In this document: in pieces, positions 16,262 to 24,991 of the stretch
Position numbering within the stretch: the stretch's first letter is position 1
Layout: each line of letters begins with the position of its first letter
Source of the DNA: Acidimicrobiales bacterium
GTDB taxonomy: Bacteria; Actinomycetota; Acidimicrobiia; Acidimicrobiales; Poriferisodalaceae
DNA length: 64,000 nt
Direction: 5' to 3'
Assembly: GCA_014239555.1 (NCBI GenBank)
Contig: JAAZYR010000001.1
Span: 124,001 to 188,000 of the forward strand
Made by a program: the position numbers and the translations under genes
The notes under the pieces: generated by a model
Told to the model about the DNA's origin: nothing
Seen by the model: the letters and a program-made list of their open reading frames with translations, nothing else
Databases searched by the model: none

Positions 16262-19200
16262 ATGGGCTTTAATAACCCGGCTATGCCGTGGCGCGAACTT
16301 GAGCGACGACTTTCAGATCGAGAGCCAGAACCCCCCAGTAGTTCTTCTCGTCAGCCAGATCAAAGTGACAGTAAGGCATGGCCGAGGAGAGGAACTCCTT
16401 TTGAACTTCATGGTGTTCGTCGCTCTGAGCGAGTTGTCCCGTACGCGGAACTGCATACTCACTCACACTTCAGCTTCCTTGATGGTGCTTCGAGCCCTGA
16501 AGAGTTGGTACTCGAAGCTGCGCGACTTGGGTTGGAAACTCTGGCTCTTACTGACCACGGAGGCTTTTACGGTGTCGTGCGTTTCGCAGAAGCTGCTCGC
16601 GAAGTTGGCCTTCCTACGGTTTTTGGTGCTGAACTGACTGTCGATTCTTGGCAGCCTGAGGGTAACTCAGCTCTTGGTAGAGACCTTCAGGATCCTTCGC
16701 GTGTCGGTACGGCTGACCCACCAGGTAAACGTCTTATTGTTTTGGCTCGTCACCCTGGTGGGTATGCGTCGCTAGCTGCTCTTCTTTCGCGAAGTCAGAT
16801 GGCAGGGAAAAAAGGCGCGCCGCGTATATCAATGCCTGAGTTACTTAGTGCGGTGGATCGTCATCGTGGAGATTGGGCTTTACTCACTTCAGGACGCCGA
16901 GGCGCAGTGCCGGCTGCGTTAAAAATGGAAGGAATTTCGGGGGCAAGGCGAGAACTTCTTCAGCTGATTGAAGCCGCTGGAAATGACAATGTGTTTGTGG
17001 AGTTGTGGCACCACGGCGACCCTTCCGACGATGTTCGTAATGATTATTTGGCAGATTTAGCACGTGAACAAAAAGTTGGGTTGCTTTGCACTAACGGTGT
17101 TCATTACGCGACCCCTTCCCGCCGTCACCTGGCTTGGGCGATGTCGGCAATCCGGAGTCGCCGATCTCTTGACCTAATAGATGGCTGGCTCCCAGGACAT
17201 GGGTCTGCTCACCTGCGGTCAGGTTCTGAACAGGCTCGCTGGTTTTCTCGTTACCCCGGAGTTGTTGAAGCAGCAGCGGAGCTAGGACGCGAATGCGCCT
17301 TTGATCTGTCGCTAGTAGCTCCGAACCTTCCTCCATATCCGTGTCCTAACGGCATGAATGAAATGTCCTATCTGCACAAAATCGTGCACAAAGGGGCTGA
17401 ACATAGGTATGGCCCTCAGTCTGCCGAAACAATCGCGGGAGCCTGGCAACAAATTGCTTATGAGCTTGCGTTAATCGAACAACTCGGCTTCCCCGGTTAT
17501 TTCCTTGTTGTCTGGGACATTGTTTCTTTTTGTCGAACTCGCAACATTCTCTGTCAAGGGAGAGGGTCAGCGGCTAATTCTGCTGTCTGCTACGCCCTCG
17601 GTATTACCAACGTTGACGCCGTGTCACTTGGATTGTTGTTTGAACGGTTTCTCTCACCGGAGAGAGACGGACCTCCTGATATCGACCTCGATATCGAAAG
17701 TGGTAGGCGTGAAGAAGTGATCCAGTATGTGTTTGATCGTTATGGTCGTGAACACACAGCACAGGTCGCCAATGTCATTACGTATCGGACTCGATCTGCA
17801 GTACGTGACGCCGCTCGGGCTTTGGGGTATGCCTCTGGCCAACAAGATGCATGGTCTAAATCACTTGATCGGCATGAGCCGATTCGATCTCGTTCTCAAC
17901 CAGAGGTTGGTAAGCAAGACAGTGACTTCATACCTGAAGATGTTCTCCAGTTGGCTTCTGAGATTGAAAATACACCACGGCATCTAGGTATCCATTCGGG
18001 CGGTATGGTGATCTGCGATCGTCCCATAATCGAAGTTTGCCCAGTTGAGTGGGCGCGAATGGCAGACAGATCAGTATTGCAATGGGATAAGGACGACTGC
18101 GCTTCAGTTGGGTTAGTGAAGTTTGATCTGCTCGGCTTGGGGATGTTGTCCGCCCTGCACAATGCCGTTGACCTCATTGCCGGTAGTCATGATGTTGAAG
18201 TTGACCTCGGTGCGCTACCTCAAGAAGACGAGGTATATGAAATGTTGTGCCGAGCTGATTCAATCGGTGTGTTTCAGGTGGAGTCGCGAGCGCAGATGGC
18301 AACTCTTCCCAGGCTTCGTCCCCGTTGTTTCTATGACTTGGTGGTAGAAGTGGCGCTTATTCGTCCGGGTCCTATTCAAGGGGGTTCAGTTCACCCTTAT
18401 ATCCGACGTCGCAACGGAGAAGAAGCTGTTACTTACCTCCACCCGCTGCTCAAGCCGGCTCTTTCTAAAACTTTAGGAATTCCTCTTTTCCAGGAACAGC
18501 TCATGCAGATGGCGATTGACGTGGCTGGGTTTACTCCCTCAGAGGCTGATGAATTGCGTCAAGCCATGGGTTCTAAACGATCGCGAGAACGAATGAACCG
18601 CCTTCGGTATCGACTCTACGAGGGCATGTCTGAACATGGAATTAAGCAAAAAGTCGCTGACCAGATCTGGGAGAAGATGGTTGCTTTTGCCAATTATGGG
18701 TTCCCCGAAAGTCATTCGGTGTCATTTGCTCACCTTGTTTACGCTTCGTCTTGGATCAAATATCACTATCCGGCTGCATTTTGCGCAGCCCTGCTTAATT
18801 CTCAACCCATGGGCTTCTATTCGTCGCATTCCTTAGTGCAAGATGCGCGACGCCACGGTGTGAAGGTCTTGACCCCAGACCTCAACGCTTCATCAGATAA
18901 AGCCACACTTGAAGTTTTCGATGGGTCAACGGGTGGTGTAGCTGTACGGCTGGGTTTTGTATCTATTAGAGGGTTCAGCGAAGATTTAGCATTCCAAATT
19001 GCTGCTTCTGGACCTTATGAAGATTTAGAACAACTTTCACGTCGCACGCCGATATCTCAAAAGCAACTTGAGGCGCTAGCCACGTCGGGCGCCTTTGCTT
19101 GCTTTGGTTTGGAGCGTCGCGAAGCTTTGTGGGCGGTAGGGGCGACTGCCCAGTCTCGTCCGGGGCGCCTTCGCGGCATTGTCACTGGGGTTTCAGCTCC

Positions 19201-19624
19201 GACTCTGCCAGGGATGTCGTTACAAGAAGAGGCGGTTTCCGATCTGTGGGCGACTGGCATAGCGCCTAATGGGCACCCGACTCGCTTTCTACGAGAAGAA
19301 CTTAAGCACGCGGGAGTAATAACCGCTGAAGAGCTTTCAAGTTGCAACTTTGGAAAGGTGAAGGTGGCAGGCGTTGTCACCCACCGCCAACGCCCAGCCA
19401 CAGCAGCGGGGACTTTATTCGTCAACCTTGAAGACGAAACAGGCCTAATCAATGTTGTGGTTTCGCGGGGGTGTTGGTTACGGTTCCGAGCCGTCGTTCG
19501 TTCTGAACCTGCGCTTGTAGTACAAGGCAGACTTGAACGGCATGAAGGTGTAACCAATGTGATCGCTGAACGAATCGAGAAACTCGAAATCGAGTCAAGT
19601 ATCCCTAGCCGAGATTTTCGTTAA
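16262..19624 (+). CDS. dnaE2: DnaE2, error-prone DNA polymerase III alpha subunit
   Basis: The 1120-residue protein is in the DnaE2 length range. It has an N-terminal PHP domain (ELHTHSHFSFLDG and LALTDHGGFYG), the C-family palm with catalytic PDIDLD (D473, D475), the third acidic site region GFTPSEADELRQAMGSKR, then the helix-hairpin-helix and a C-terminal OB fold (KVAGVVTHRQRP and FVNLEDETG). It replaces the replicative polymerase at lesions, working with ImuB and ImuA'. DnaE2 typically has no strong clamp motif and reaches the clamp through ImuB. It stands apart from imuA'-imuB by about 5 kb but shares a LexA box. The ATG at 16262 is 12 bp past the operator. Confidence 0.95.
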   Translation: MGFNNPAMPWRELERRLSDREPEPPSSSSRQPDQSDSKAWPRRGTPFELHGVRRSERVVPYAELHTHSHFSFLDGASSPEELVLEAARLGLETLALTDHGGFYGVVRFAEAAREVGLPTVFGAELTVDSWQPEGNSALGRDLQDPSRVGTADPPGKRLIVLARHPGGYASLAALLSRSQMAGKKGAPRISMPELLSAVDRHRGDWALLTSGRRGAVPAALKMEGISGARRELLQLIEAAGNDNVFVELWHHGDPSDDVRNDYLADLAREQKVGLLCTNGVHYATPSRRHLAWAMSAIRSRRSLDLIDGWLPGHGSAHLRSGSEQARWFSRYPGVVEAAAELGRECAFDLSLVAPNLPPYPCPNGMNEMSYLHKIVHKGAEHRYGPQSAETIAGAWQQIAYELALIEQLGFPGYFLVVWDIVSFCRTRNILCQGRGSAANSAVCYALGITNVDAVSLGLLFERFLSPERDGPPDIDLDIESGRREEVIQYVFDRYGREHTAQVANVITYRTRSAVRDAARALGYASGQQDAWSKSLDRHEPIRSRSQPEVGKQDSDFIPEDVLQLASEIENTPRHLGIHSGGMVICDRPIIEVCPVEWARMADRSVLQWDKDDCASVGLVKFDLLGLGMLSALHNAVDLIAGSHDVEVDLGALPQEDEVYEMLCRADSIGVFQVESRAQMATLPRLRPRCFYDLVVEVALIRPGPIQGGSVHPYIRRRNGEEAVTYLHPLLKPALSKTLGIPLFQEQLMQMAIDVAGFTPSEADELRQAMGSKRSRERMNRLRYRLYEGMSEHGIKQKVADQIWEKMVAFANYGFPESHSVSFAHLVYASSWIKYHYPAAFCAALLNSQPMGFYSSHSLVQDARRHGVKVLTPDLNASSDKATLEVFDGSTGGVAVRLGFVSIRGFSEDLAFQIAASGPYEDLEQLSRRTPISQKQLEALATSGAFACFGLERREALWAVGATAQSRPGRLRGIVTGVSAPTLPGMSLQEEAVSDLWATGIAPNGHPTRFLREELKHAGVITAEELSSCNFGKVKVAGVVTHRQRPATAAGTLFVNLEDETGLINVVVSRGCWLRFRAVVRSEPALVVQGRLERHEGVTNVIAERIEKLEIESSIPSRDFR

Positions 19625-19640
19625 ATAAACGCAGTCTGCG

Positions 19641-20669
19641 CTAGCCAAGCGGACGTCCGAATGGGCGTTCGTCTTGCCAACTCTCTAGGAAAGCTTCAGC
19701 TTTATAGCAAGCCGCCATAAAGGCTCCGTCTTCGTGATCAGCGGTCTCCTCGAGCAAGGCCAACACGGCGTTAGCCGTTGAGGAACGTAGATCATCGAGA
19801 CTCGTTTCCTCTGGCGACCACCACGTCAATGTTGGGCCAACTGCACTCAAAAAATCTGCGCCGACCGGAGTATTGTTTCGTCGTAAAATGGCGAGAGCCT
19901 TCGAAGAAATTGCTGCGGCAGAAGTGGCGACGATCGGAGTAGTACCCACACTGCCCGCACCTTCGCCAGACATCGCACCAGGCTTTGAACCCACAAATAT
20001 GGCATCCACGTCTGACTTCCAGATCTCCCAGGGTTTACTGGCGGACCCCAAGCTTTCTACGCAGCTGGGACCTGCTTCCATCCAAGCATCGGCGAGAGTG
20101 GAACTATCAAAATCTCCCACTACACACCCCTTTGCTGTTGAGACTTTGGTGACTTTGCCGCCGCGAGTCTCGATTTCTCGTGCAATAGCGAGACCTGTCT
20201 CGTTGAAACCTTCGATCGCAACTTGCCAACCATCGGATGGCTTCGCGAAAAATGAAGCACAGGTCGCCGCTCCCACGGCTACTAATTCTTGATCGAATGT
20301 GACACCGTCTCGATCTTGGCTAGTGACTGGGTTGCGATTGTCAAAACGAAGAACAGGCTCAAGCAATGACGAATTGAGTCGTAGACCCGGACTCGTGAGT
20401 AATCGATGAGACGAAAATTCATCTGATAGTTCGGAGGCCAACGCTGCAATAGCGGTATCAGCTTCTTCGGGGTCGACTTTCAAGCCGATGGTCGCGCCAC
20501 TCCTGCGTTGTTCAGTCAGCGCAAACAGGTACGTCTGGTGTCGGACCAGCATTTCGGCATTACCAGGTACCAACTTGGCTCCCAGTCGGCTTGGTCCTAC
20601 GTAGGTCTCGGCTTCGGGGAGGTCATAAATGACGAAACCTCGAGTCGATTCAAGTTGCTTAATTTCCAC
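19641..20669 (-). CDS. Divergent Glu/Leu/Phe/Val dehydrogenase-like protein
   Basis: It has 342 residues, shorter than glutamate dehydrogenase (about 410-450). Residues 145-180 (VAIEGFNETGLAIAREIETRGGKVT) match the Rossmann start of ELFV dehydrogenases, where a GxGxxG-like loop follows a short strand. The N-terminal half aligns only loosely: the catalytic GGxKGG stretch appears as RRSGATIGLKV, so the usual active-site lysine pattern is not preserved. It may be a degenerate or re-purposed dehydrogenase. It is divergent from the thioesterase across 107 bp that contain a 9-bp inverted repeat. Confidence 0.65.
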   Translation of the reverse strand: MEIKQLESTRGFVIYDLPEAETYVGPSRLGAKLVPGNAEMLVRHQTYLFALTEQRRSGATIGLKVDPEEADTAIAALASELSDEFSSHRLLTSPGLRLNSSLLEPVLRFDNRNPVTSQDRDGVTFDQELVAVGAATCASFFAKPSDGWQVAIEGFNETGLAIAREIETRGGKVTKVSTAKGCVVGDFDSSTLADAWMEAGPSCVESLGSASKPWEIWKSDVDAIFVGSKPGAMSGEGAGSVGTTPIVATSAAAISSKALAILRRNNTPVGADFLSAVGPTLTWWSPEETSLDDLRSSTANAVLALLEETADHEDGAFMAACYKAEAFLESWQDERPFGRPLG

Positions 20670-20731
20670 GAGTGAATTGTGCCACTTGAGATGCCCTTTG
20701 GACGGCTAGCTTCACTGCAATCTCCGCGATT

Positions 20732-20756
20732 GGAACCATACCGTGCTTATGGTTCC
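20732..20756. promoter_or_regulatory. Perfect 9-bp inverted repeat between divergent genes
   Basis: GGAACCATA (20732-20740) and TATGGTTCC (20748-20756) are exact reverse complements around a 7-nt spacer. The element lies 20 bp before the thioesterase start and 62 bp before the divergent dehydrogenase-like start. It could be an operator for a dimeric repressor or an mRNA hairpin in the thioesterase leader. Confidence 0.5.
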
Positions 20757-20776
20757 CCCTGTCCAAGAGGAATTCG

Positions 20777-21625
20777 ATGCGCTTTTCCGAAGCAATGACG
20801 ATGACCGAAGGCGGTGACGGTCGATTCGCTGTCACCTTCGATCGCTCTTGGTGGGTTGTGAGTGGGCCTAACGGCGGGATCATCGTGGCGCTCTTAGTTC
20901 GGGCCGCTCAGGCTCGACTAGGGACAGAAAAGTGTGTACGTACCGTTACCACGCACTTCCTAGCGGCTCCGACCGAAGGCATGGCAGAAATCGAAGTAAG
21001 TGTTGACCGGCTCGGACGAATCGCCGGTTTTGCGACAGTTCGAATGCTGCAGGATGGCCGGAACATAGCTACAGCGCTCATTGCTACCGCCGAGTTGCCA
21101 TCTCCGTTACATGAGTGGGAACAGCGTTGTTTCCCTGACCTTCCGGCTCTCGAGGACACGTGGGTCATGAGCTCGGAATCAGCCGACGTTCCGCTGCGAC
21201 GTCGATGGGATCAACGTTGGGGTCTGGGTGTTCCAGGGATACCGGAAACCTCGACCGTAGATGGCGGATACGAGGCAGGTGGTTGGCTTCGGTTGTCTGA
21301 ACCGGAGCCTTATGACGAAGCGGTTTTAGCCGCCATGTCAGATGCGTGGGTTCCAGCGGTAATGGTGCATAGCGGCTTGCCGGTGCACACGCCGACTCTG
21401 GAACTAACGGTTCACTTTCGGACTGACCCCAGAACTATTGATTTGTCTGCGGATAGTTATTGTGCGGTGGTGTTCCGTCAGCTATCAGGTCGGGAAGGGT
21501 TCCTTGATGAATCGGGAGAAATCTGGTCCCCTGACGGTCAATTGCTAGTTCTTGCGCGTCAAATTGGGATACTGCTCCCGGTGCCTGACGGAGTAAGCAT
21601 TGAAAGAAAATTCGAACGACTTTAG
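20777..21625 (+). CDS. Double-hotdog acyl-CoA thioesterase
   Basis: A 282-residue protein of the thioesterase-like superfamily (4HBT_3, TesB-like), with two hotdog halves. The first, around residues 10-110, shows the WVVSGPNGGIIVALLVRAA helix with its conserved G-P-N-G-G. The second half ends with LLVLARQIGIL, the typical last strand (xxLxAxxxQ). It cleaves acyl-CoA to free acid and CoA. The start ATG at 20777 has AAGAGG 6 nt upstream. Confidence 0.85.
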   Translation: MRFSEAMTMTEGGDGRFAVTFDRSWWVVSGPNGGIIVALLVRAAQARLGTEKCVRTVTTHFLAAPTEGMAEIEVSVDRLGRIAGFATVRMLQDGRNIATALIATAELPSPLHEWEQRCFPDLPALEDTWVMSSESADVPLRRRWDQRWGLGVPGIPETSTVDGGYEAGGWLRLSEPEPYDEAVLAAMSDAWVPAVMVHSGLPVHTPTLELTVHFRTDPRTIDLSADSYCAVVFRQLSGREGFLDESGEIWSPDGQLLVLARQIGILLPVPDGVSIERKFERL

Positions 21626-21652
21626 GTCTCAGCGAGTTCCTCAGTTACGGTC

Positions 21653-22267
21653 GTGGATGTGAAGCGCTGGTTAATCCCTGCCGTGCTGGTCCTCATGGTC
21701 ATTGCGGGAGCTTGTCGTGGAGGTTCTCAGGAGCCATCGACCGTCGGCAATCAAAATTCCAATAATGAGTCGTGGGTAAAGGGAAAGGCGCTTACCCCTT
21801 ATGACGGCGCCGAGGAGGACCCTGCTATTGGTCAACCGGCCCCGTCGGTGAGCGGACTTGATCTCTTGACCGGTGAAAGTGTTCTAGTGGCGCCTTCTGG
21901 CCGACCGCTAGTAGTTGCATTTTTCGCCCATTGGTGCCCGCATTGTCAGCAAGAAGTTGCAACACTCACAGACTGGCTTTTGGCAAACAAATTGCCGTCA
22001 ACGGTGGATCTCATCGCGGTTTCCACTTTTGAAGCTCCTGAACGCGGAAATCATCCCCCGGCGAGATGGCTATCGGACAACGGTTGGAGACATCCTGTCA
22101 TTCCAGACACGCCATCTATGACGGTCGCTGAAGCCTTCGGCGCGACGTCTGTTCCCTATTTCGTGTTTATCGAGGCTGATGGAACCGTGGCTTTTCGCAT
22201 GAGCGGGAACCTCGGTCCCGATCAACTTTCATCGGCGATGAAGCGTTTGGCTGGCACTTCTATTTGA
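21653..22267 (+). CDS. TlpA/ResA-like thioredoxin-fold lipoprotein
   Basis: A 204-residue exported protein: basic start, hydrophobic helix, then the lipobox-like AGAC with lipidation Cys21, followed by a Ser/Asn-rich linker. The thioredoxin fold from residue 60 carries the redox motif WCPHC (C95, C98) and a cis-proline loop SVPYF. It is predicted to sit on the outer face of the membrane and reduce or transfer disulfides, for example in cytochrome c maturation. No ccd or other cytochrome gene is next to it. It starts with GTG at 21653, 27 bp after the thioesterase, so the two are probably co-transcribed. Confidence 0.88.
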   Translation: MDVKRWLIPAVLVLMVIAGACRGGSQEPSTVGNQNSNNESWVKGKALTPYDGAEEDPAIGQPAPSVSGLDLLTGESVLVAPSGRPLVVAFFAHWCPHCQQEVATLTDWLLANKLPSTVDLIAVSTFEAPERGNHPPARWLSDNGWRHPVIPDTPSMTVAEAFGATSVPYFVFIEADGTVAFRMSGNLGPDQLSSAMKRLAGTSI

Positions 22268-22331
22268 CCATTTAGATATCTAAGCGAAAAGGAGTACCGC
22301 CTCGGGGCTAGTCAGGTGCCACCCTAGGGCT

Positions 22332-23618
22332 ATGCCTCGCCTTCCTAAACCGTCGCGCCACTTGGGCCGCGTCCGTAAGGAAGGACCTTCTTTTCGAGCT
22401 CGGAGATTGACGCGCGGACGTGATCTTCTTGGTCCGGATAGCGTCGGCATACGACAGAGTCTGGTTGCCTTGGCTTTTAGCAGCCTCACAGCGGTCGTAG
22501 CCGGCGGATTTCTCGCCGCTATGACTGGCACTCTTGAACGGTATCCCGGTCTTCTGGTGCTAGTTCCTGCAGCGATTGGAATGCGAGGAAACATTTTCGG
22601 TGCACTTGGAAGTCGTCTTGCCACCTCCATTCACGCAGGCACCTTCCGTATGTCGCGTCGTTCCGAGGCTTTAGTAACCCAAAATGTGCTCGCCTCTGGA
22701 GTTTTGTCGTTAGTGACCGCGGTGATGCTCGCGTTGCTTGTGAAAGTTCTTTCCCCAATCTTTGGCCTTGATTCCGTTATTGCGATATCTGACTTGATTG
22801 TTCTCTCTGCTGTGGGCGCCCTTCTCTCGTTCTTAGTTTTGATTGCCGTCACCCTTGGCCTCGCAGCTCGGTCCGCGCATCGTGGCTGGGACTTAGACGA
22901 CGTCAATGCTCCACTTGTCTCGGCGGTCGGTGACGTGGTCACGCTTCCAGCATTATTTATCGCTAGCTTCCTGCTCGAAATAGACGTGCTGACGACGAGC
23001 CTTGCGGTTGTTTTCGTTCTTTTGAGTTTGTTGACCCTTTGGTGGAGCCGCCGCAGTTTGTTGACCACCATGCGTCAGGTGCTTGGCGAGTCGCTTCCGA
23101 TCCTTTTCGCGACGGGGATTCTTTTAGTAATTGCTGGGGTTGTTATCGAACACGAGCTAGCGACCTTTGCCGCTAATCGTGCCGTGCTTGTACTAGTTCC
23201 GGCTTGCCTTGCAGCAGCGGGAGCTATTGGCGGAATTCTTTCGGGTCGGCTTTCTTCAAAGTTCCACCTTGGCGTCATCGAACCCACAGCGATCCCTGGA
23301 CGCCCAGCGCGACGAGATCTGATAGCAGGATTGGCCTTCGCACTGCCTGTATTTATCTTCAATGGTTTATTGGCGGCCGGGGTGAGCACCTTATTTGGGT
23401 TTGAGTCACCGGGTTTGGTCTCTCTTCTATGGATTTCAGTGATCGGAGGAAGCATCGCCACGCTGCTAGCGGGAGCGATCGGTTATTACGGCACAGCACT
23501 GGCGGTTCGAGGGGGAGTAGATCCTGATACGTACGGCATGCCCTTAGTAACGAGCTCTGTTGACTTGGGTGGGGCAGCTGCGCTGGTCCTTACCATCGGA
23601 TGGGTTGGCTTGTCATGA
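22332..23618 (+). CDS. MgtE-like (SLC41-type) membrane cation transporter with two tandem domains
   Basis: This 428-residue membrane protein has about ten hydrophobic helices and a basic N-terminal tail. Two copies of the MgtE membrane domain can be seen: RYPGLLVLVPAAIGMRGNIFGALGSRLAT around residues 70-98, and NRAVLVLVPACLAAAGAIGGILSGRLSS around 281-308, each with the P-A-x-x-x-x-x-G-N/G core. This tandem form without CBS domains is that of eukaryotic SLC41 and archaeal relatives, which carry Mg2+ or related divalent cations. The downstream PhoU/TrkA-C gene is likely its regulator. Confidence 0.82.
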   Translation: MPRLPKPSRHLGRVRKEGPSFRARRLTRGRDLLGPDSVGIRQSLVALAFSSLTAVVAGGFLAAMTGTLERYPGLLVLVPAAIGMRGNIFGALGSRLATSIHAGTFRMSRRSEALVTQNVLASGVLSLVTAVMLALLVKVLSPIFGLDSVIAISDLIVLSAVGALLSFLVLIAVTLGLAARSAHRGWDLDDVNAPLVSAVGDVVTLPALFIASFLLEIDVLTTSLAVVFVLLSLLTLWWSRRSLLTTMRQVLGESLPILFATGILLVIAGVVIEHELATFAANRAVLVLVPACLAAAGAIGGILSGRLSSKFHLGVIEPTAIPGRPARRDLIAGLAFALPVFIFNGLLAAGVSTLFGFESPGLVSLLWISVIGGSIATLLAGAIGYYGTALAVRGGVDPDTYGMPLVTSSVDLGGAAALVLTIGWVGLS

Positions 23619-23714
23619 CCCACCGGAACCTCGAAAAATTCATAGGGTGCCCTGCCCCCCAACCGAATTTTGTTACTGCACCCCTTCTCTATTGCCTAGC
23701 CTGTGAGACACGTC

Positions 23715-24938
23715 ATGGATGACAAACCACGGAATCTTAAGACTCTGCTAGCCGAAGCCAAAGACGCGTCGGAATTAATGGTTGACCTTGCGTACACGGC
23801 TTTGTATTTCGACGACGAGGGTATAGCTGAATCAGTCCTCGGTCTCGAAGAAGAGATGTCCGATCTCGTTCACGAGATGCGATCGTTAGCAATGCTTGCG
23901 GTTCGGCACCCGCGTGAGGTTGATGGGATGAGTTCCGTCCTGCAGGTTGTTTCTTCTATTGAACAAATTGCGAACGCGGCTGTCGACATCGCGCAGATCG
24001 TTCTCCGACAAATCGGCATACCTCGAGCCCTGGTCGTCGATCTGGCTCAAGCCGCCGAAGTTTCGCACAGACTTGTTGTGGCCGACGGCAGCCATTTGGC
24101 GAACCGCCCACTGGCGGACATGGAGTTGCCGATCGTCGTTGGAATGCGCGTAGTGGCTATTCAGCGGGGTAGACGTTGGTTGACCGATGTCGGCGGTGAA
24201 GACATTGTGGAGCCTGGGGATGCGCTGTTTATGAGAGGCGAGCCTGCTGGCATAGTTCGACTCAGAGAGTTGGCGGCGGCCCCGCCCTGGATTCCTCCCG
24301 AGGCTGACACTTCCGAGCTTCTCACCGACCTTGATCGTGCAGTCGACACGCTTGTCGAAATGAAGAACATTTCCGAGACCGCCATTGGCCTTGCGTACTC
24401 GGCACTAGTGCTTCATGACCTCTCCCTGGCTCGAGAGGTAAGAGCGCTGGAGGAGCGCCTTGATGGGATGAAGGTTTCCTTACAGACGTGGGTTCTCCGA
24501 GCGGCAGCTGACGATGTGGACCCTTCGCAGCTTCGGGGCCTACTGCATTTGGCTGAGGCGGCTGCGGATATTGGAGATCAGGCACTTCAAATTGTTTCCC
24601 TGGTACTTGATCAAGAAGATGTTCACCCAGTCTTAGCGCTTGCTCTAGGTGACACCGACGATGTCGTAGTCCAGGTCCCGGTCGCTCCAGGTTCCACCGC
24701 CGACGATGCGACGCTTGGGTCACTAGGCCTTGCTGTTGACCCGGGATATCACGTTCTGGCCGTTCGCAGGGCAACTGGCTATATCTACAATCCACGAAAA
24801 ACCGTCACGCTGAAGGCCGGAGACGAATTACTTGCGTCGGGTCCCGAAGAAGGCCGAGAACGACTGGCTGCTTTATGTGGCTACTCAATTGCTGTGGATG
24901 AAGAAACAGGAATGGTTGACTTAACTCCGGCACGCTAA
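23715..24938 (+). CDS. Duplicated PhoU plus TrkA-C (RCK_C) regulatory protein
   Basis: The protein is an internal duplication: each half has a PhoU-like helical bundle (about residues 5-105 and 205-300) followed by a TrkA-C domain (about 125-195 and 315-390, with DELLASGPEEG and DALFMRGEPAG loops). Both PhoU halves contain the same helix (MVDLAYTALYFDDEG and AIGLAYSALVLHDLS). The architecture is that of cytoplasmic subunits that gate K+ or divalent cation transporters by ligand binding at RCK_C. It follows the MgtE-like gene by 96 bp on the same strand. Start is ATG at 23715; a GTG at 23703 is in frame. Confidence 0.85.
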   Translation: MDDKPRNLKTLLAEAKDASELMVDLAYTALYFDDEGIAESVLGLEEEMSDLVHEMRSLAMLAVRHPREVDGMSSVLQVVSSIEQIANAAVDIAQIVLRQIGIPRALVVDLAQAAEVSHRLVVADGSHLANRPLADMELPIVVGMRVVAIQRGRRWLTDVGGEDIVEPGDALFMRGEPAGIVRLRELAAAPPWIPPEADTSELLTDLDRAVDTLVEMKNISETAIGLAYSALVLHDLSLAREVRALEERLDGMKVSLQTWVLRAAADDVDPSQLRGLLHLAEAAADIGDQALQIVSLVLDQEDVHPVLALALGDTDDVVVQVPVAPGSTADDATLGSLGLAVDPGYHVLAVRRATGYIYNPRKTVTLKAGDELLASGPEEGRERLAALCGYSIAVDEETGMVDLTPAR

Positions 24939-24991
24939 ATCAGAGGAGTTATAGATGGGCCTAAGGCGAACCGGTTGCTAGCTTGGCTTTG

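Noticed and set aside
19057..19557. 166-residue antisense frame in the dnaE2 3' part
   Set aside because: Shadow of dnaE2; Thr/Arg/Ser-rich with no start signal.
22272..22283. Palindrome TTAGATATCTAA before the MgtE-like gene
   Set aside because: A short AT-rich palindrome without loop; too weak to call an operator without a second copy.
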